A DNA stretch of 17,214 bases, taken from positions 1-17,214 of the forward strand of contig CAKPDW010000027.1 in the NCBI GenBank assembly GCA_934149115.1. The letters are read 5' to 3'. This document shows, in pieces, positions 6,819 through 13,248 of this stretch. This stretch comes from an uncultured Clostridia bacterium (GTDB lineage: Bacteria > Bacillota > Clostridia > TANB77 > CAG-508). How positions within the stretch are numbered: the first letter of the stretch is position 1; the number at the start of each line of letters is the position of its first letter. The notes under the pieces are model-generated. The model made no database searches. It was not told the origin of the DNA and saw only the letters and a list, made by a program, of their open reading frames with translations. The translations under genes and the position numbers were made by a program.

Positions 6819-7730
6819 TTATTCTTTATCTAGCTTTTCTAAAATATCTTTAAAATATTTTGGCAATTCTGCTGTATATTCTACTTCTTTATCTGTAGTT
6901 GGATGTTTGAATTTAATCTTATAAGCATGGAGCATTTGTCCTTCAACATTGAATCTATTTTTTCCATTAGAATATGTATAGTCACCAATTATAGGATATC
7001 CTATTTCTGCAAGATGTACTCTTATTTGATGTGTTCTTCCTGTCTCTATGATTACTTCTAACAAAGTACAGTCATTATATCTTTTTAAAACTTTAAAATG
7101 AGTAACTGCTTTTTTTCCGTCTTTGTCAACAGCCATTTTCTTTCTATCTTTTTTGCTTCTCGCTATTGGCATATCTATTGTTGCTTCGTTTTCTTTTACA
7201 TTTCCACGCACTAATGCTAAATATGTTTTCTTTGTTTTATGTTCTTTTATTTGCTCACTGATATTTATATGTGCCTTATCATTTTTAGCTATTATTATAA
7301 TTCCAGATGTATCTTTATCTATTCTATGAACTATTCCTGGTCTTATTTCACCACCAATTCCTGAAAGTGAGTCTTTACATTTTGCCATAATTGCATTTGC
7401 AAGTGTTCCATCTGGATTTCCATTTCCTGGGTGTACTACCATTCCTTTTTCTTTATTTACGATTATTATATCACTATCTTCATATATTATATTTAATGGT
7501 ATATCTTCTGCTTTTAATGTTGTTTCTTTTGGTGGGTCTAATTCTATTTTTATTTTATCATTAATTTTTACTTTATATGAAGGTTTTTCTTTTTTTCCAT
7601 TTACTAGAACTTTATTATCTTCAATTAATTTCTGAATCATCATTCTTGATATATCTGAATCTAATTCTGCAATTGCTTTATCTAATCTAACACCTTCATT
7701 TTTTATTTCATATATTTTTTCCAACTCCAT
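6819..7730 (-). CDS. rluD: RluA/RluD-family pseudouridine synthase
   Basis: A 303-residue rRNA pseudouridine synthase. An S4 RNA-binding domain covers about 14-65 (RLDKAIAELDSDISRMMIQK, then KVLVNGKKEKPSYKVK). The catalytic domain has IVNKEKGMVVHPGNGN, the active-site motif HRIDKDTSG with Asp138, a central IARSKKDRKKMAV, and ETGRTHQIRVHL (229-240), with a YPIIGDYTY segment after it. This arrangement matches RluD, which modifies helix 69 of 23S rRNA; the exact target here is inferred. The ATG at 7730 is only two bases from AAAGGA, whereas a TTG at codon 3 would be eight bases away, so the true start is uncertain by two residues. It lies 11 bases after the GT-C-like gene and 21 before the RluB-type gene, in one transcription unit. 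Confidence 0.93.
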   Translation of the reverse strand: MELEKIYEIKNEGVRLDKAIAELDSDISRMMIQKLIEDNKVLVNGKKEKPSYKVKINDKIKIELDPPKETTLKAEDIPLNIIYEDSDIIIVNKEKGMVVHPGNGNPDGTLANAIMAKCKDSLSGIGGEIRPGIVHRIDKDTSGIIIIAKNDKAHINISEQIKEHKTKKTYLALVRGNVKENEATIDMPIARSKKDRKKMAVDKDGKKAVTHFKVLKRYNDCTLLEVIIETGRTHQIRVHLAEIGYPIIGDYTYSNGKNRFNVEGQMLHAYKIKFKHPTTDKEVEYTAELPKYFKDILEKLDKE

Positions 7731-7741
7731 ATTCCTTTCTA

Positions 7742-9436
7742 CTATTTCGTATCAATTGTATTTTCTTCGTTATCGTCATCTATTCTTTCATAAATAACAA
7801 ATCGGTTATCTTGTTCTTTTTCTTCTTCTGTTGTTGGATATAATTTTTTATATTTTAAATCTGTTTTAAGTTTTTTACTTAAACTAGAATCGCTATATGT
7901 TATTACATGTGTAACACCGTATTTTTCGAATATTTCTTCATATTTTGCTTCACCTGTTGCGACATTTTGTACATCCATAAATATGTCTTCTCCGTCTTTT
8001 GGATTTCCTGTTTTTGTATTATATTGTGGAGTATATAAGTCACATCTTGAGTCAATCATTACTGGTATTCCTTCAAATAATAAATAACTTCCATAATTAT
8101 ATTCATTAAATAGTTTTATATTTTTATAATCTAAATTTTGTTTTATCCATTCTGAAGCATATATTGGATAATTAACATTATTATAATATTTTAAATTAAT
8201 TTTAGTTTTAAAGTTTTGTATTCCTATAATGATTATTACTGTTATTAAAACTACTTTACTATAAAAATTATTAACTATTGAAATAATTTTGTCTTGCAAT
8301 TTTGGCGAATATTTTTCAAATATTTCGGCTATAAGTTTACACAATATTGGAGTGCATATAACCAAAAACATAGAAACTTGTCTACGTGCTTTTAATGCCA
8401 AATATAAAATTCCTAAATAATAACATAAGTGTTTTAAATCTATTTTTATATCTATAAATGTTAACACCACTATAAACATTATGAAAAATGCCACAAAGTC
8501 TTTATTTGCTTGTAAGTCTAATGGCATATGTTCATTTATAACTTGCATTGTATTACCTGACATTGTCTTATATAAATAAGTATATGGTGTTGTTAGACCT
8601 GTTGGTGTAAATATTCCCATACATACACATATTACTACAACTAAAAAAAGCTTTTTTACATTATCATTTCTTGTTACTTTTATTTTATATGGATTTTTTT
8701 GTAATTCACTTCTCTTTATCTTATTTTCTTGAATCTTTTTTTCTAATTCTGATATTCTTTCTTGATAGCCTTCTTTACCTTTATATTTTTCCCAGAATAT
8801 TTTTAATTTTATAATCAAATCAACAGTAAAAATATTGCATGATACTACATATTCGAAAAAATATGGTAAGAATATTACAAAGAAGAATGGCCATACTGCC
8901 ATATGCAAGTTAACTATTAATAATGAGTCCAATATTAATGCAATTGCATATTTTTTTTCTCCCTTTTCTAAGAATTTTTCTATTAAATATATTGTTAATA
9001 CCATGAATGAAAATGTAACTAATTGTGCTCTTGCTGCTAAATATGGTTGCATTAAATACATTGCTATAAATGTGATTATTGCAGATATTGGTGCATTTTT
9101 TGAAATTTTATTTGATGTAAAATATATTGCTAAACTTAAAATACATGTTAATACAATTGTAGATATATATATTCCTAACATTCCACCTACATGATATATT
9201 CCATATATTGATATATCATATAACCAATGTGGAAATGTATATGGTAATTCATTCCATGAAAACGGATCTTCTTTTAAATTTCCAATACCGTTTTGAGTAA
9301 TATATTCTCCAACTTTTATTGTATAAAATGTATCATTTTGTAATTCTTTAGGTGCTATTGATATACCATATATTATCAGCATTATTGCGATTATCACATG
9401 AAATTTATACTTTTCTAATTTTGCTTTCTTTTCCAT
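7742..9436 (-). CDS. Polytopic GT-C-like glycosyltransferase-family membrane protein
   Basis: A 564-residue protein with about ten or more hydrophobic segments. A short cytoplasmic start is followed by a first helix (13-29) and an outside loop with an acidic motif, NDTFYTIKVGEYI (Asp35), then PYTFPHWLYDISIY. This order (helix, D-x-x-Y, then H-W) is characteristic of GT-C-fold enzymes that use lipid-linked sugars. A charged, probable coiled-coil loop at about 218-246 splits the membrane part. A second membrane block contains KARRQVSMFLVICTPIL. The soluble C-terminal domain has NIKLFNEYNYGSYLLFEGIP and MIDSRCDLYT, a pattern I associate with uncharacterised bacterial GT-C proteins. Substrate and product are unknown. 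The Shine-Dalgarno AGAAGGG is rather distant (about 12 bases). It is flanked at 29 and 11 bases by operon neighbours, so it is co-transcribed with rRNA-modification genes although its job looks unrelated. Confidence 0.65.
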   Translation of the reverse strand: MEKKAKLEKYKFHVIIAIMLIIYGISIAPKELQNDTFYTIKVGEYITQNGIGNLKEDPFSWNELPYTFPHWLYDISIYGIYHVGGMLGIYISTIVLTCILSLAIYFTSNKISKNAPISAIITFIAMYLMQPYLAARAQLVTFSFMVLTIYLIEKFLEKGEKKYAIALILDSLLIVNLHMAVWPFFFVIFLPYFFEYVVSCNIFTVDLIIKLKIFWEKYKGKEGYQERISELEKKIQENKIKRSELQKNPYKIKVTRNDNVKKLFLVVVICVCMGIFTPTGLTTPYTYLYKTMSGNTMQVINEHMPLDLQANKDFVAFFIMFIVVLTFIDIKIDLKHLCYYLGILYLALKARRQVSMFLVICTPILCKLIAEIFEKYSPKLQDKIISIVNNFYSKVVLITVIIIIGIQNFKTKINLKYYNNVNYPIYASEWIKQNLDYKNIKLFNEYNYGSYLLFEGIPVMIDSRCDLYTPQYNTKTGNPKDGEDIFMDVQNVATGEAKYEEIFEKYGVTHVITYSDSSLSKKLKTDLKYKKLYPTTEEEKEQDNRFVIYERIDDDNEENTIDTK

Positions 9437-9465
9437 TTTTTGTTTTATCCCTTCTTGTATTTGAT

Positions 9466-10200
9466 TTACACTTCAAATTCTGCATAGACTGCTGAGTGAT
9501 CTGAGTACTCTGTTTTTATAGTTTCATATTTTATTAATTTTATATTTTTTGAATAAAATATTGTATCTATACATCCAGAACCTTTTTCAGAAAACCATGT
9601 TAATTCATTATTTTCTATTTTGTTTAAATGTTTTTTTAACATTTCATATTCTGGGTATATTTTATCTTGTTTAAATGAATACTCATGTTTTCCTATTTTC
9701 TCTACTCCTACATTGAAGTCTCCGCCTATTATAATTATTTCATTTTCGTCTATTTTTTCAATTATATTTATTAATTCTTCTGTTCCAAGTTTTCTTTCTT
9801 CTTCATTTGTTGGATAGTGTATTGAAAATAAATTTAATTTAGTTGTTCCAAATGATATTTTGTTACATAGTATTCCTCTTTGTTCGTTTGATTTATCAAC
9901 TAAAGGCATTAAATAATTTGTTGAATATTCAATTGGAAATCTTGATAATATACCATCTCCATAATATCCGTTTTTATATTTTATATTAATTCCCATTGTT
10001 CTATATTGTAACTCAATATTTTTTGAAAATTCATATATTTGGTTTTCGCAATATACTCTTTGTGTATACATATCTATTTCTTGCAGAAATAATATATCTG
10101 GTTTATATTTTTTCAAGAAATTGGCTTGTCTTTCTACATCAATCTTACCATCAAGTCCTTCACCATGACACATATTAAAAGTTATTGTTTTTAATATCAT
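9466..10200 (-). CDS. Endonuclease/exonuclease/phosphatase (EEP) family hydrolase
   Basis: A 244-residue metal-dependent phosphoesterase of the DNase I/exonuclease III/inositol phosphatase fold. Residues in order are Asn9 (TITFNMCHG), Glu41 in DILFLQEID, YGDGILSRFP, SIHYPTN with its His, GGDFN (Asp161 and Asn163), the family-typical CIDTIFYSKN, and the terminal YSDHSAVYAEF (Asp234, His235). All expected catalytic positions are present. Substrate cannot be told from sequence: the fold acts on DNA, RNA, phosphoinositides or sphingolipids. No signal peptide is seen, so it is probably cytosolic. I choose the ATG at 10200, six bases after GAGGTG. A GTG three codons earlier (10209) overlaps that ribosome binding site and is unlikely. 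It is the first gene of the operon, with a promoter at 10226-10254. Confidence 0.86.
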   Translation of the reverse strand: MILKTITFNMCHGEGLDGKIDVERQANFLKKYKPDILFLQEIDMYTQRVYCENQIYEFSKNIELQYRTMGINIKYKNGYYGDGILSRFPIEYSTNYLMPLVDKSNEQRGILCNKISFGTTKLNLFSIHYPTNEEERKLGTEELINIIEKIDENEIIIIGGDFNVGVEKIGKHEYSFKQDKIYPEYEMLKKHLNKIENNELTWFSEKGSGCIDTIFYSKNIKLIKYETIKTEYSDHSAVYAEFEV

Positions 10201-10225
10201 AATTTTCACCTCATATCTATTCTGG

Positions 10226-10254
10226 ATTATATCAAACTGTCAAATTTTATTCAA
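10226..10254 (-). promoter_or_regulatory. Promoter of the EEP-to-winged-helix operon
   Basis: On the minus strand TTGAAT (10249-10254) and TATAAT (10226-10231) are 17 bases apart. The predicted start is near 10219, about 19 bases before the EEP start codon. A closer TTGACA is only 6 bases from the -10 and cannot pair with it. Confidence 0.8.
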
Positions 10255-10264
10255 TAATTACATG

Positions 10265-10296
10265 AAAAAAAACAACCAATGTAATTATTAGTTGTT
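10265..10296 (-). terminator. Rho-independent terminator after ssb
   Basis: AACAACCAAT (10271-10280) pairs with ATTAGTTGTT (10287-10296) with one mismatch around a 6-base loop. On the minus strand an eight-base T run (10265-10272, overlapping the stem base) follows. It separates ssb from the next operon. Confidence 0.85.
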
Positions 10297-10340
10297 CTTC
10301 CTCTTATATAATATATCATTGTATAGAAAATTTATTTAGA

Positions 10341-11021
10341 TTATCCAACTTCCTCTGTCTTTTCTTCTTTTTTATCAATTATTTCCATGCTTGAAATTGA
10401 AACTTCATATGCTACTCTTGTTTCTGATGTTCCGTCTTCAAATTTCTTTTCATATTTTCTGCTTTGAACTCTACCTACAATTTTTACTTCTGTTCCTACT
10501 TCCATGTTTTGGCAGAATCTTGCATTTCTTCCCCAAGCAATACAAGGAATATAATCTGATTTATTATATGCTCTATTTACTGCTAATAATAAATCTGATA
10601 TTTCTCTATCAAATGGTGTCTGTCTGTATATTGGTTTTTTACATACATATCCTGATAATACAACTTCGTTTGTTACAGTCTTTTTATTATCCTCATCATT
10701 TTCTTCACTATTTTCTTCTTTAAGCTCTACAATATCTTTTGCGAATACTGTTAAAATTAACTTGTTTCTTTCATTTTGATAGCTATTGTAAGATCTAAAT
10801 TGTCCTTCTATTGATAGTTTTTTTCCAATCTCTAAATCTAATCCTGTTAATAATCTTTCTGATACGGTTATTGGTATTACATCAACTGCTGAACTTAATC
10901 TAGGTACTTCCAAATCAAATATGTAAAATTTCTCTCCATATATCTCATGACTATATGTTTTTTCGCTTGTAACTTTTCCCACTAATACTAGATGGTTATT
11001 TTCTAATAAATTTGTAACCAC
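10341..11021 (-). CDS. ssb: Single-stranded DNA-binding protein with two OB folds
   Basis: A 226-residue SSB-family protein with two OB-fold regions. The first (about 8-100) has NNHLVLVGKVTSEKTYSHEI, FYIFDLEVPRLS and GKKLSIEGQFRSY. The second (about 118-215) is closer to classical SSB: NEVVLSGYVCKKPIYRQTP, ISDLLLAVNRAY, DYIPCIAWGRNARF, VGTEVKIVGRVQSRKY and TRVAYEVSISSMEI. An acidic, disordered-looking linker (101-116) joins them. The usual DDDIPF-like C-terminal tip that recruits partner proteins is absent; the protein ends KKEEKTEEVG. It is therefore probably a specialised second SSB rather than the rpsF-linked replicative one, though that gene is not in view. The start is a GTG, eight bases after AAGGAGG. 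It is monocistronic, with its own promoter, a 140-base leader and a terminator. Confidence 0.85.
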   Translation of the reverse strand: MVTNLLENNHLVLVGKVTSEKTYSHEIYGEKFYIFDLEVPRLSSAVDVIPITVSERLLTGLDLEIGKKLSIEGQFRSYNSYQNERNKLILTVFAKDIVELKEENSEENDEDNKKTVTNEVVLSGYVCKKPIYRQTPFDREISDLLLAVNRAYNKSDYIPCIAWGRNARFCQNMEVGTEVKIVGRVQSRKYEKKFEDGTSETRVAYEVSISSMEIIDKKEEKTEEVG

Positions 11022-11111
11022 TCTTTTTTCCTCCTTATTTTTTATCTATAGTATTTTAATATCATGTCTTTTTGTTTGCTAAATTTATTTGATAAATTTA
11101 TGTGCAATTAT

Positions 11112-11148
11112 ATTTAATATAATGTTTATTTTTGGTATTATATTAAAT
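11112..11148. repeat. Perfect 12-bp inverted repeat in the ssb leader
   Basis: ATTTAATATAAT (11112-11123) and ATTATATTAAAT (11137-11148) are exact reverse complements separated by 13 bases. They lie inside the predicted ssb leader, between promoter and start codon. There is no U tract, so it is unlikely to be a terminator. It could be an operator or an mRNA hairpin; being all A/T it could also be chance in this genome. Confidence 0.5.
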
Positions 11149-11167
11149 TTTCTTTAGAAACATCTAC

Positions 11168-11196
11168 ATTATAGCACAAATTTTTCCTTTTGTCTA
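11168..11196 (-). promoter_or_regulatory. ssb promoter with extended -10
   Basis: On the minus strand TAGACA (11191-11196) and TATAAT (11168-11173) are 17 bases apart, and TGC directly before the -10 makes it extended. Transcription would start near 11161, leaving a leader of about 140 bases before the ssb GTG. Confidence 0.8.
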
Positions 11197-11206
11197 CATA
11201 AAAACT

Positions 11207-11689
11207 TTATATTTTTGCTAAAATTGTCAGAATTTTCATAGAAATTTCCTCATAAATGTGCTTTTTCCCTAATTTTCTCTCTAATTTTATTTCTTGACTT
11301 TCTATTTTTTCATAACATAAATTCTCAAATTCTCTTTGTATATCTAATATTATTTCATTATCTTCATTACTTATTATTGTTATTGTTGCTCTTTTATTAA
11401 ATCCAAATGTTATTACATGTGTATTTTCTATTTTACTTAGTAATTGTAAATTTTCTTTGTAGTCTGTATTAATAATCAAATATTTACTTGTTTCTATTAT
11501 TTTGCATAATAGACTATTTTTGTTTATCAAATCATTGATTACTAAAATATCAAATTTTACGTTTTTTATATTTTCAATTTTTTCTTCTGATATCATTATT
11601 ATATTTTCTTTATTCATGTTATATTTTTCTAATGTCTTTTCCATTTCAATTATATTATTGTTTTTTTCAATTATTCCTATAACAGCCAT
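11207..11689 (-). CDS. Uncharacterised protein resembling part of a Mur ligase central domain
   Basis: A 160-residue protein, not securely recognised. The second half follows the order seen in the later part of the Mur ligase (MurC/D/E/F) ATP-binding domain: a strand plus Asn-Asp (YLIINTDYKENLQLL, 70-84), VITFGFNKRATITI (92-105, compare the family's TYGF..AD), a beta-rich stretch, then GKKHIYEEISMKILTIL (141-157), which looks like a degenerate G-HN-NALAA helix. The P-loop GTNGKT expected earlier is missing, and the N-terminal 60 residues are only a small alpha/beta unit. If the relationship is right it cannot be an active ligase. The ATG at 11689 has GAGAGGT six bases upstream. It ends ten bases before the ssb promoter, with no clear terminator, and diverges from the Cys-rich protein gene. 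Confidence 0.5.
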   Translation of the reverse strand: MAVIGIIEKNNNIIEMEKTLEKYNMNKENIIMISEEKIENIKNVKFDILVINDLINKNSLLCKIIETSKYLIINTDYKENLQLLSKIENTHVITFGFNKRATITIISNEDNEIILDIQREFENLCYEKIESQEIKLERKLGKKHIYEEISMKILTILAKI

Positions 11690-11796
11690 AATTATACCTC
11701 TCTTTTTACAGTATATGCTTTCTTCTCACATTTTTTCCTTTTTTTCATAATATATACTAAGCGTAAGCTAATTTATATAAAGGAATGATAGAAATA

Positions 11797-12231
11797 ATGG
11801 AAATAGAAAAAGATGTATGTCCTGTTGTTAAAGTAGATGGTTTCATTGAAAAAGGTAAACAATTTGATATGGAAATAATAGTTCCCGAAGATGACAGAAA
11901 CGTTATTTATGGTGTTCTAAAAGATAGACATGGTGAACCAATATGTGATGCTGTTGTTAAATTAATCGAAGTTGTTATGGATTGTGGCGAAAAAGAGAGA
12001 CGTCCAGTATCTCATACTTTCTCTGATAAAAATGGAGAATTTGTTTTTGGACCTCTTTGCCCTGATAGACATTATGAAATTCAAATTTGGGTTGACAAAG
12101 TAAAACACATAAAAGTTTGTGATGAATGTTCTTTTGATAAAAAAAGATGTTTAAAAGGTACAAAACTTGACCCTTGTCATCAAAAAGGAAAACCTTGTGA
12201 ACCAGAATTTCCTTGTCCTTGTAAAAGATAA
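11797..12231 (+). CDS. Cysteine-rich protein with a carboxypeptidase-regulatory-like beta-sandwich
   Basis: A 144-residue protein with 11 cysteines (8, 50, 63, 88, 108, 111, 118, 127, 134, 140, 142). The centre (about 36-105) has the pattern of a carboxypeptidase regulatory-like/SpaA-like domain: NVIYGVLKDRHGEPICDAVV, a middle strand, SHTFSDKNGEFVFGPLCPDR and YEIQIWV. The tail is dense in Cys, Lys and Pro (CHQKGKPCEPEFPCPCKR). There is no signal peptide, membrane segment or LPXTG motif. Cytosol-made, Cys-rich, beta-sandwich proteins occur among spore coat and surface-layer components of Firmicutes, so that is a reasonable guess, but function is unknown. The ATG at 11797 is 12 bases after AAAGGA. 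An earlier in-frame ATG (11785) touches the Shine-Dalgarno and is less likely. No convincing promoter was found in the 95-base divergent gap. Confidence 0.65.
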   Translation: MEIEKDVCPVVKVDGFIEKGKQFDMEIIVPEDDRNVIYGVLKDRHGEPICDAVVKLIEVVMDCGEKERRPVSHTFSDKNGEFVFGPLCPDRHYEIQIWVDKVKHIKVCDECSFDKKRCLKGTKLDPCHQKGKPCEPEFPCPCKR

Positions 12232-12271
12232 TTAAATCGTATTATCTTAAAATTTAATATATGTAAACTTT

Positions 12272-12293
12272 GTCCCTCAGTTTCCTGAGGGAC
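12272..12293 (+). terminator. Terminator after the Cys-rich gene
   Basis: A perfect 9-bp GC-rich stem GTCCCTCAG/CTGAGGGAC has a TTTC loop and is followed by TGTGTGTTTATTTTT on the plus strand. On the minus strand the loop reads GAAA, a stable tetraloop, so it may also end the convergent four-gene cluster, though there the U tract is weak. Confidence 0.78.
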
Positions 12294-12306
12294 TGTGTGT
12301 TTATTT

Positions 12307-12447
12307 TTAAATTACCCCTACTTTTTTAGCAAATTGTTTTCCTTTTTTTATCATTTTATTTTTTGTTGTTCTATTCATATCTTTATATATCATCATAGCA
12401 GTAGCTGTTGCTACTGTACCTAATATAGCACCTTTTACAAAATTCAT
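12307..12447 (-). CDS. 46-residue small protein with an N-terminal hydrophobic segment
   Basis: A short frame reading MNFVKGAILGTVATATAMMI, then YKDMNRTTKNKMIKKGKQFA and KKVGVI before TAA. The first 21 residues form a glycine/alanine-rich helix that could insert in the membrane; the rest is strongly basic. Evidence that it is real: an excellent AGGAGGG seven bases before the ATG, which overlaps the stop codon of the TauE/SafE gene just upstream, plus sensible codon use and a protein-like layout. It resembles small YtxH-type clostridial proteins, whose role is unknown. Being the fourth gene of the rarA cluster suggests co-transcription rather than a shared function. Confidence 0.75.
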   Translation of the reverse strand: MNFVKGAILGTVATATAMMIYKDMNRTTKNKMIKKGKQFAKKVGVI

Positions 12448-12459
12448 ATACTTACCCTC

Positions 12460-12867
12460 CTATTTTTTTATTTTATTTTCTTCTCTATTTTTATTATTTG
12501 TTTTTTTCTTTTTTATATACAATGTATAAATTTCATATATTTGAAATATTGCTATTAATAACAAAAAAATTCCAAAAAATTTTTTTAAATTTTGGCTGGA
12601 TAATCTGACTGCTATATAGCTACCTATAACTGTTCCTATAATTCCGAATATAATTATATCTTTTGACACTTTGAAATCAATTTGTTTATTTTTCATATTT
12701 ATTATTATAGATGTAATTGCTGTTGGTATAAAAAATATTAAATTTGTCGCCTGAGAAATGTGTTGATCAATATTCATAAAAAGTGTTAACAACAATATTA
12801 GTATTGCTCCTCCACCCATTCCTAGACTAGTAATTATTCCTGCAATTATGCCAAATATTACTTCCAT
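12460..12867 (-). CDS. TauE/SafE (DUF81) half-protein, second half
   Basis: A 135-residue membrane protein with about four hydrophobic segments. It opens with the TauE/SafE repeat motif IIAGIITSLGMGGGAILILL and continues with QATNLIFFIPTAITSIIINM and DIIIFGIIGTVIGSYIAVRL. The C-terminus is short and lysine-rich (KKKKTNNKNREENKIKK), probably cytosolic. TauE/SafE proteins export sulfite, sulfoacetate or other organic anions and usually carry two such repeats in about 250 residues. This gene supplies only one repeat and follows its partner by a single base, with GGTGA before the ATG inside the upstream gene's end, so the two products are probably made together and paired. Substrate unknown. Confidence 0.85.
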   Translation of the reverse strand: MEVIFGIIAGIITSLGMGGGAILILLLTLFMNIDQHISQATNLIFFIPTAITSIIINMKNKQIDFKVSKDIIIFGIIGTVIGSYIAVRLSSQNLKKFFGIFLLLIAIFQIYEIYTLYIKKKKTNNKNREENKIKK

Positions 12868-12868
12868 T

Positions 12869-13210
12869 TTAAATCACCATTCTTATAGATGTATATAAAA
12901 GAAATGCTGTAAATAATATTTTTAATATTTTGTCATCCATTTTTTTTAATAAGATTGAACCAATCATTCCTCCTATTACTCCTCCAATTGCACATTTTAT
13001 ACCTAGTCTCCATTCTATATATTGGTGTTTAAAATAAAAAATACAACTTGTTATAACTAATGGTAATATACAAAATATTGATGTTGCCCTTGTCTTTTTT
13101 TCATCCATTTTATTTATAATTGAAAAAGCTGGCACTAATATCATTCCTCCTCCTGCTCCAAATAATCCGCTTATTAGCCCAGCTACTATTCCTATTATTT
13201 TATTCTTCAT
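12869..13210 (-). CDS. TauE/SafE (DUF81) half-protein, first half
   Basis: A 113-residue membrane protein with about four hydrophobic segments and one TauE/SafE repeat: IVAGLISGLFGAGGGMILVP, TRATSIFCILPLVITSCIFY and KCAIGGVIGGMIGSILLKKM. Together with the adjacent 135-residue half it makes 248 residues, the length of a normal single-chain TauE/SafE permease, so a heterodimer is the simplest model. The genes are in different frames: this one stops with TAA, then one base, then the next ATG. Because the division falls cleanly between repeats and the second gene has its own ribosome binding site, this looks like a stable split rather than a frameshift. The start at 13210 lacks a strong Shine-Dalgarno, so it may rely on readthrough from rarA, which ends 38 bases upstream. 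Confidence 0.85.
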   Translation of the reverse strand: MKNKIIGIVAGLISGLFGAGGGMILVPAFSIINKMDEKKTRATSIFCILPLVITSCIFYFKHQYIEWRLGIKCAIGGVIGGMIGSILLKKMDDKILKILFTAFLLYTSIRMVI

Positions 13211-13248
13211 ATTAATATTTTGTCTTTATTCTTTTTTTATATTCATTT

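Noticed and set aside
12460..13210. Frameshifted single TauE/SafE gene
   Set aside because: The break falls between the two repeats, the first half has a proper stop, and the second half has its own ATG with GGTGA upstream, so two separate genes are more likely.
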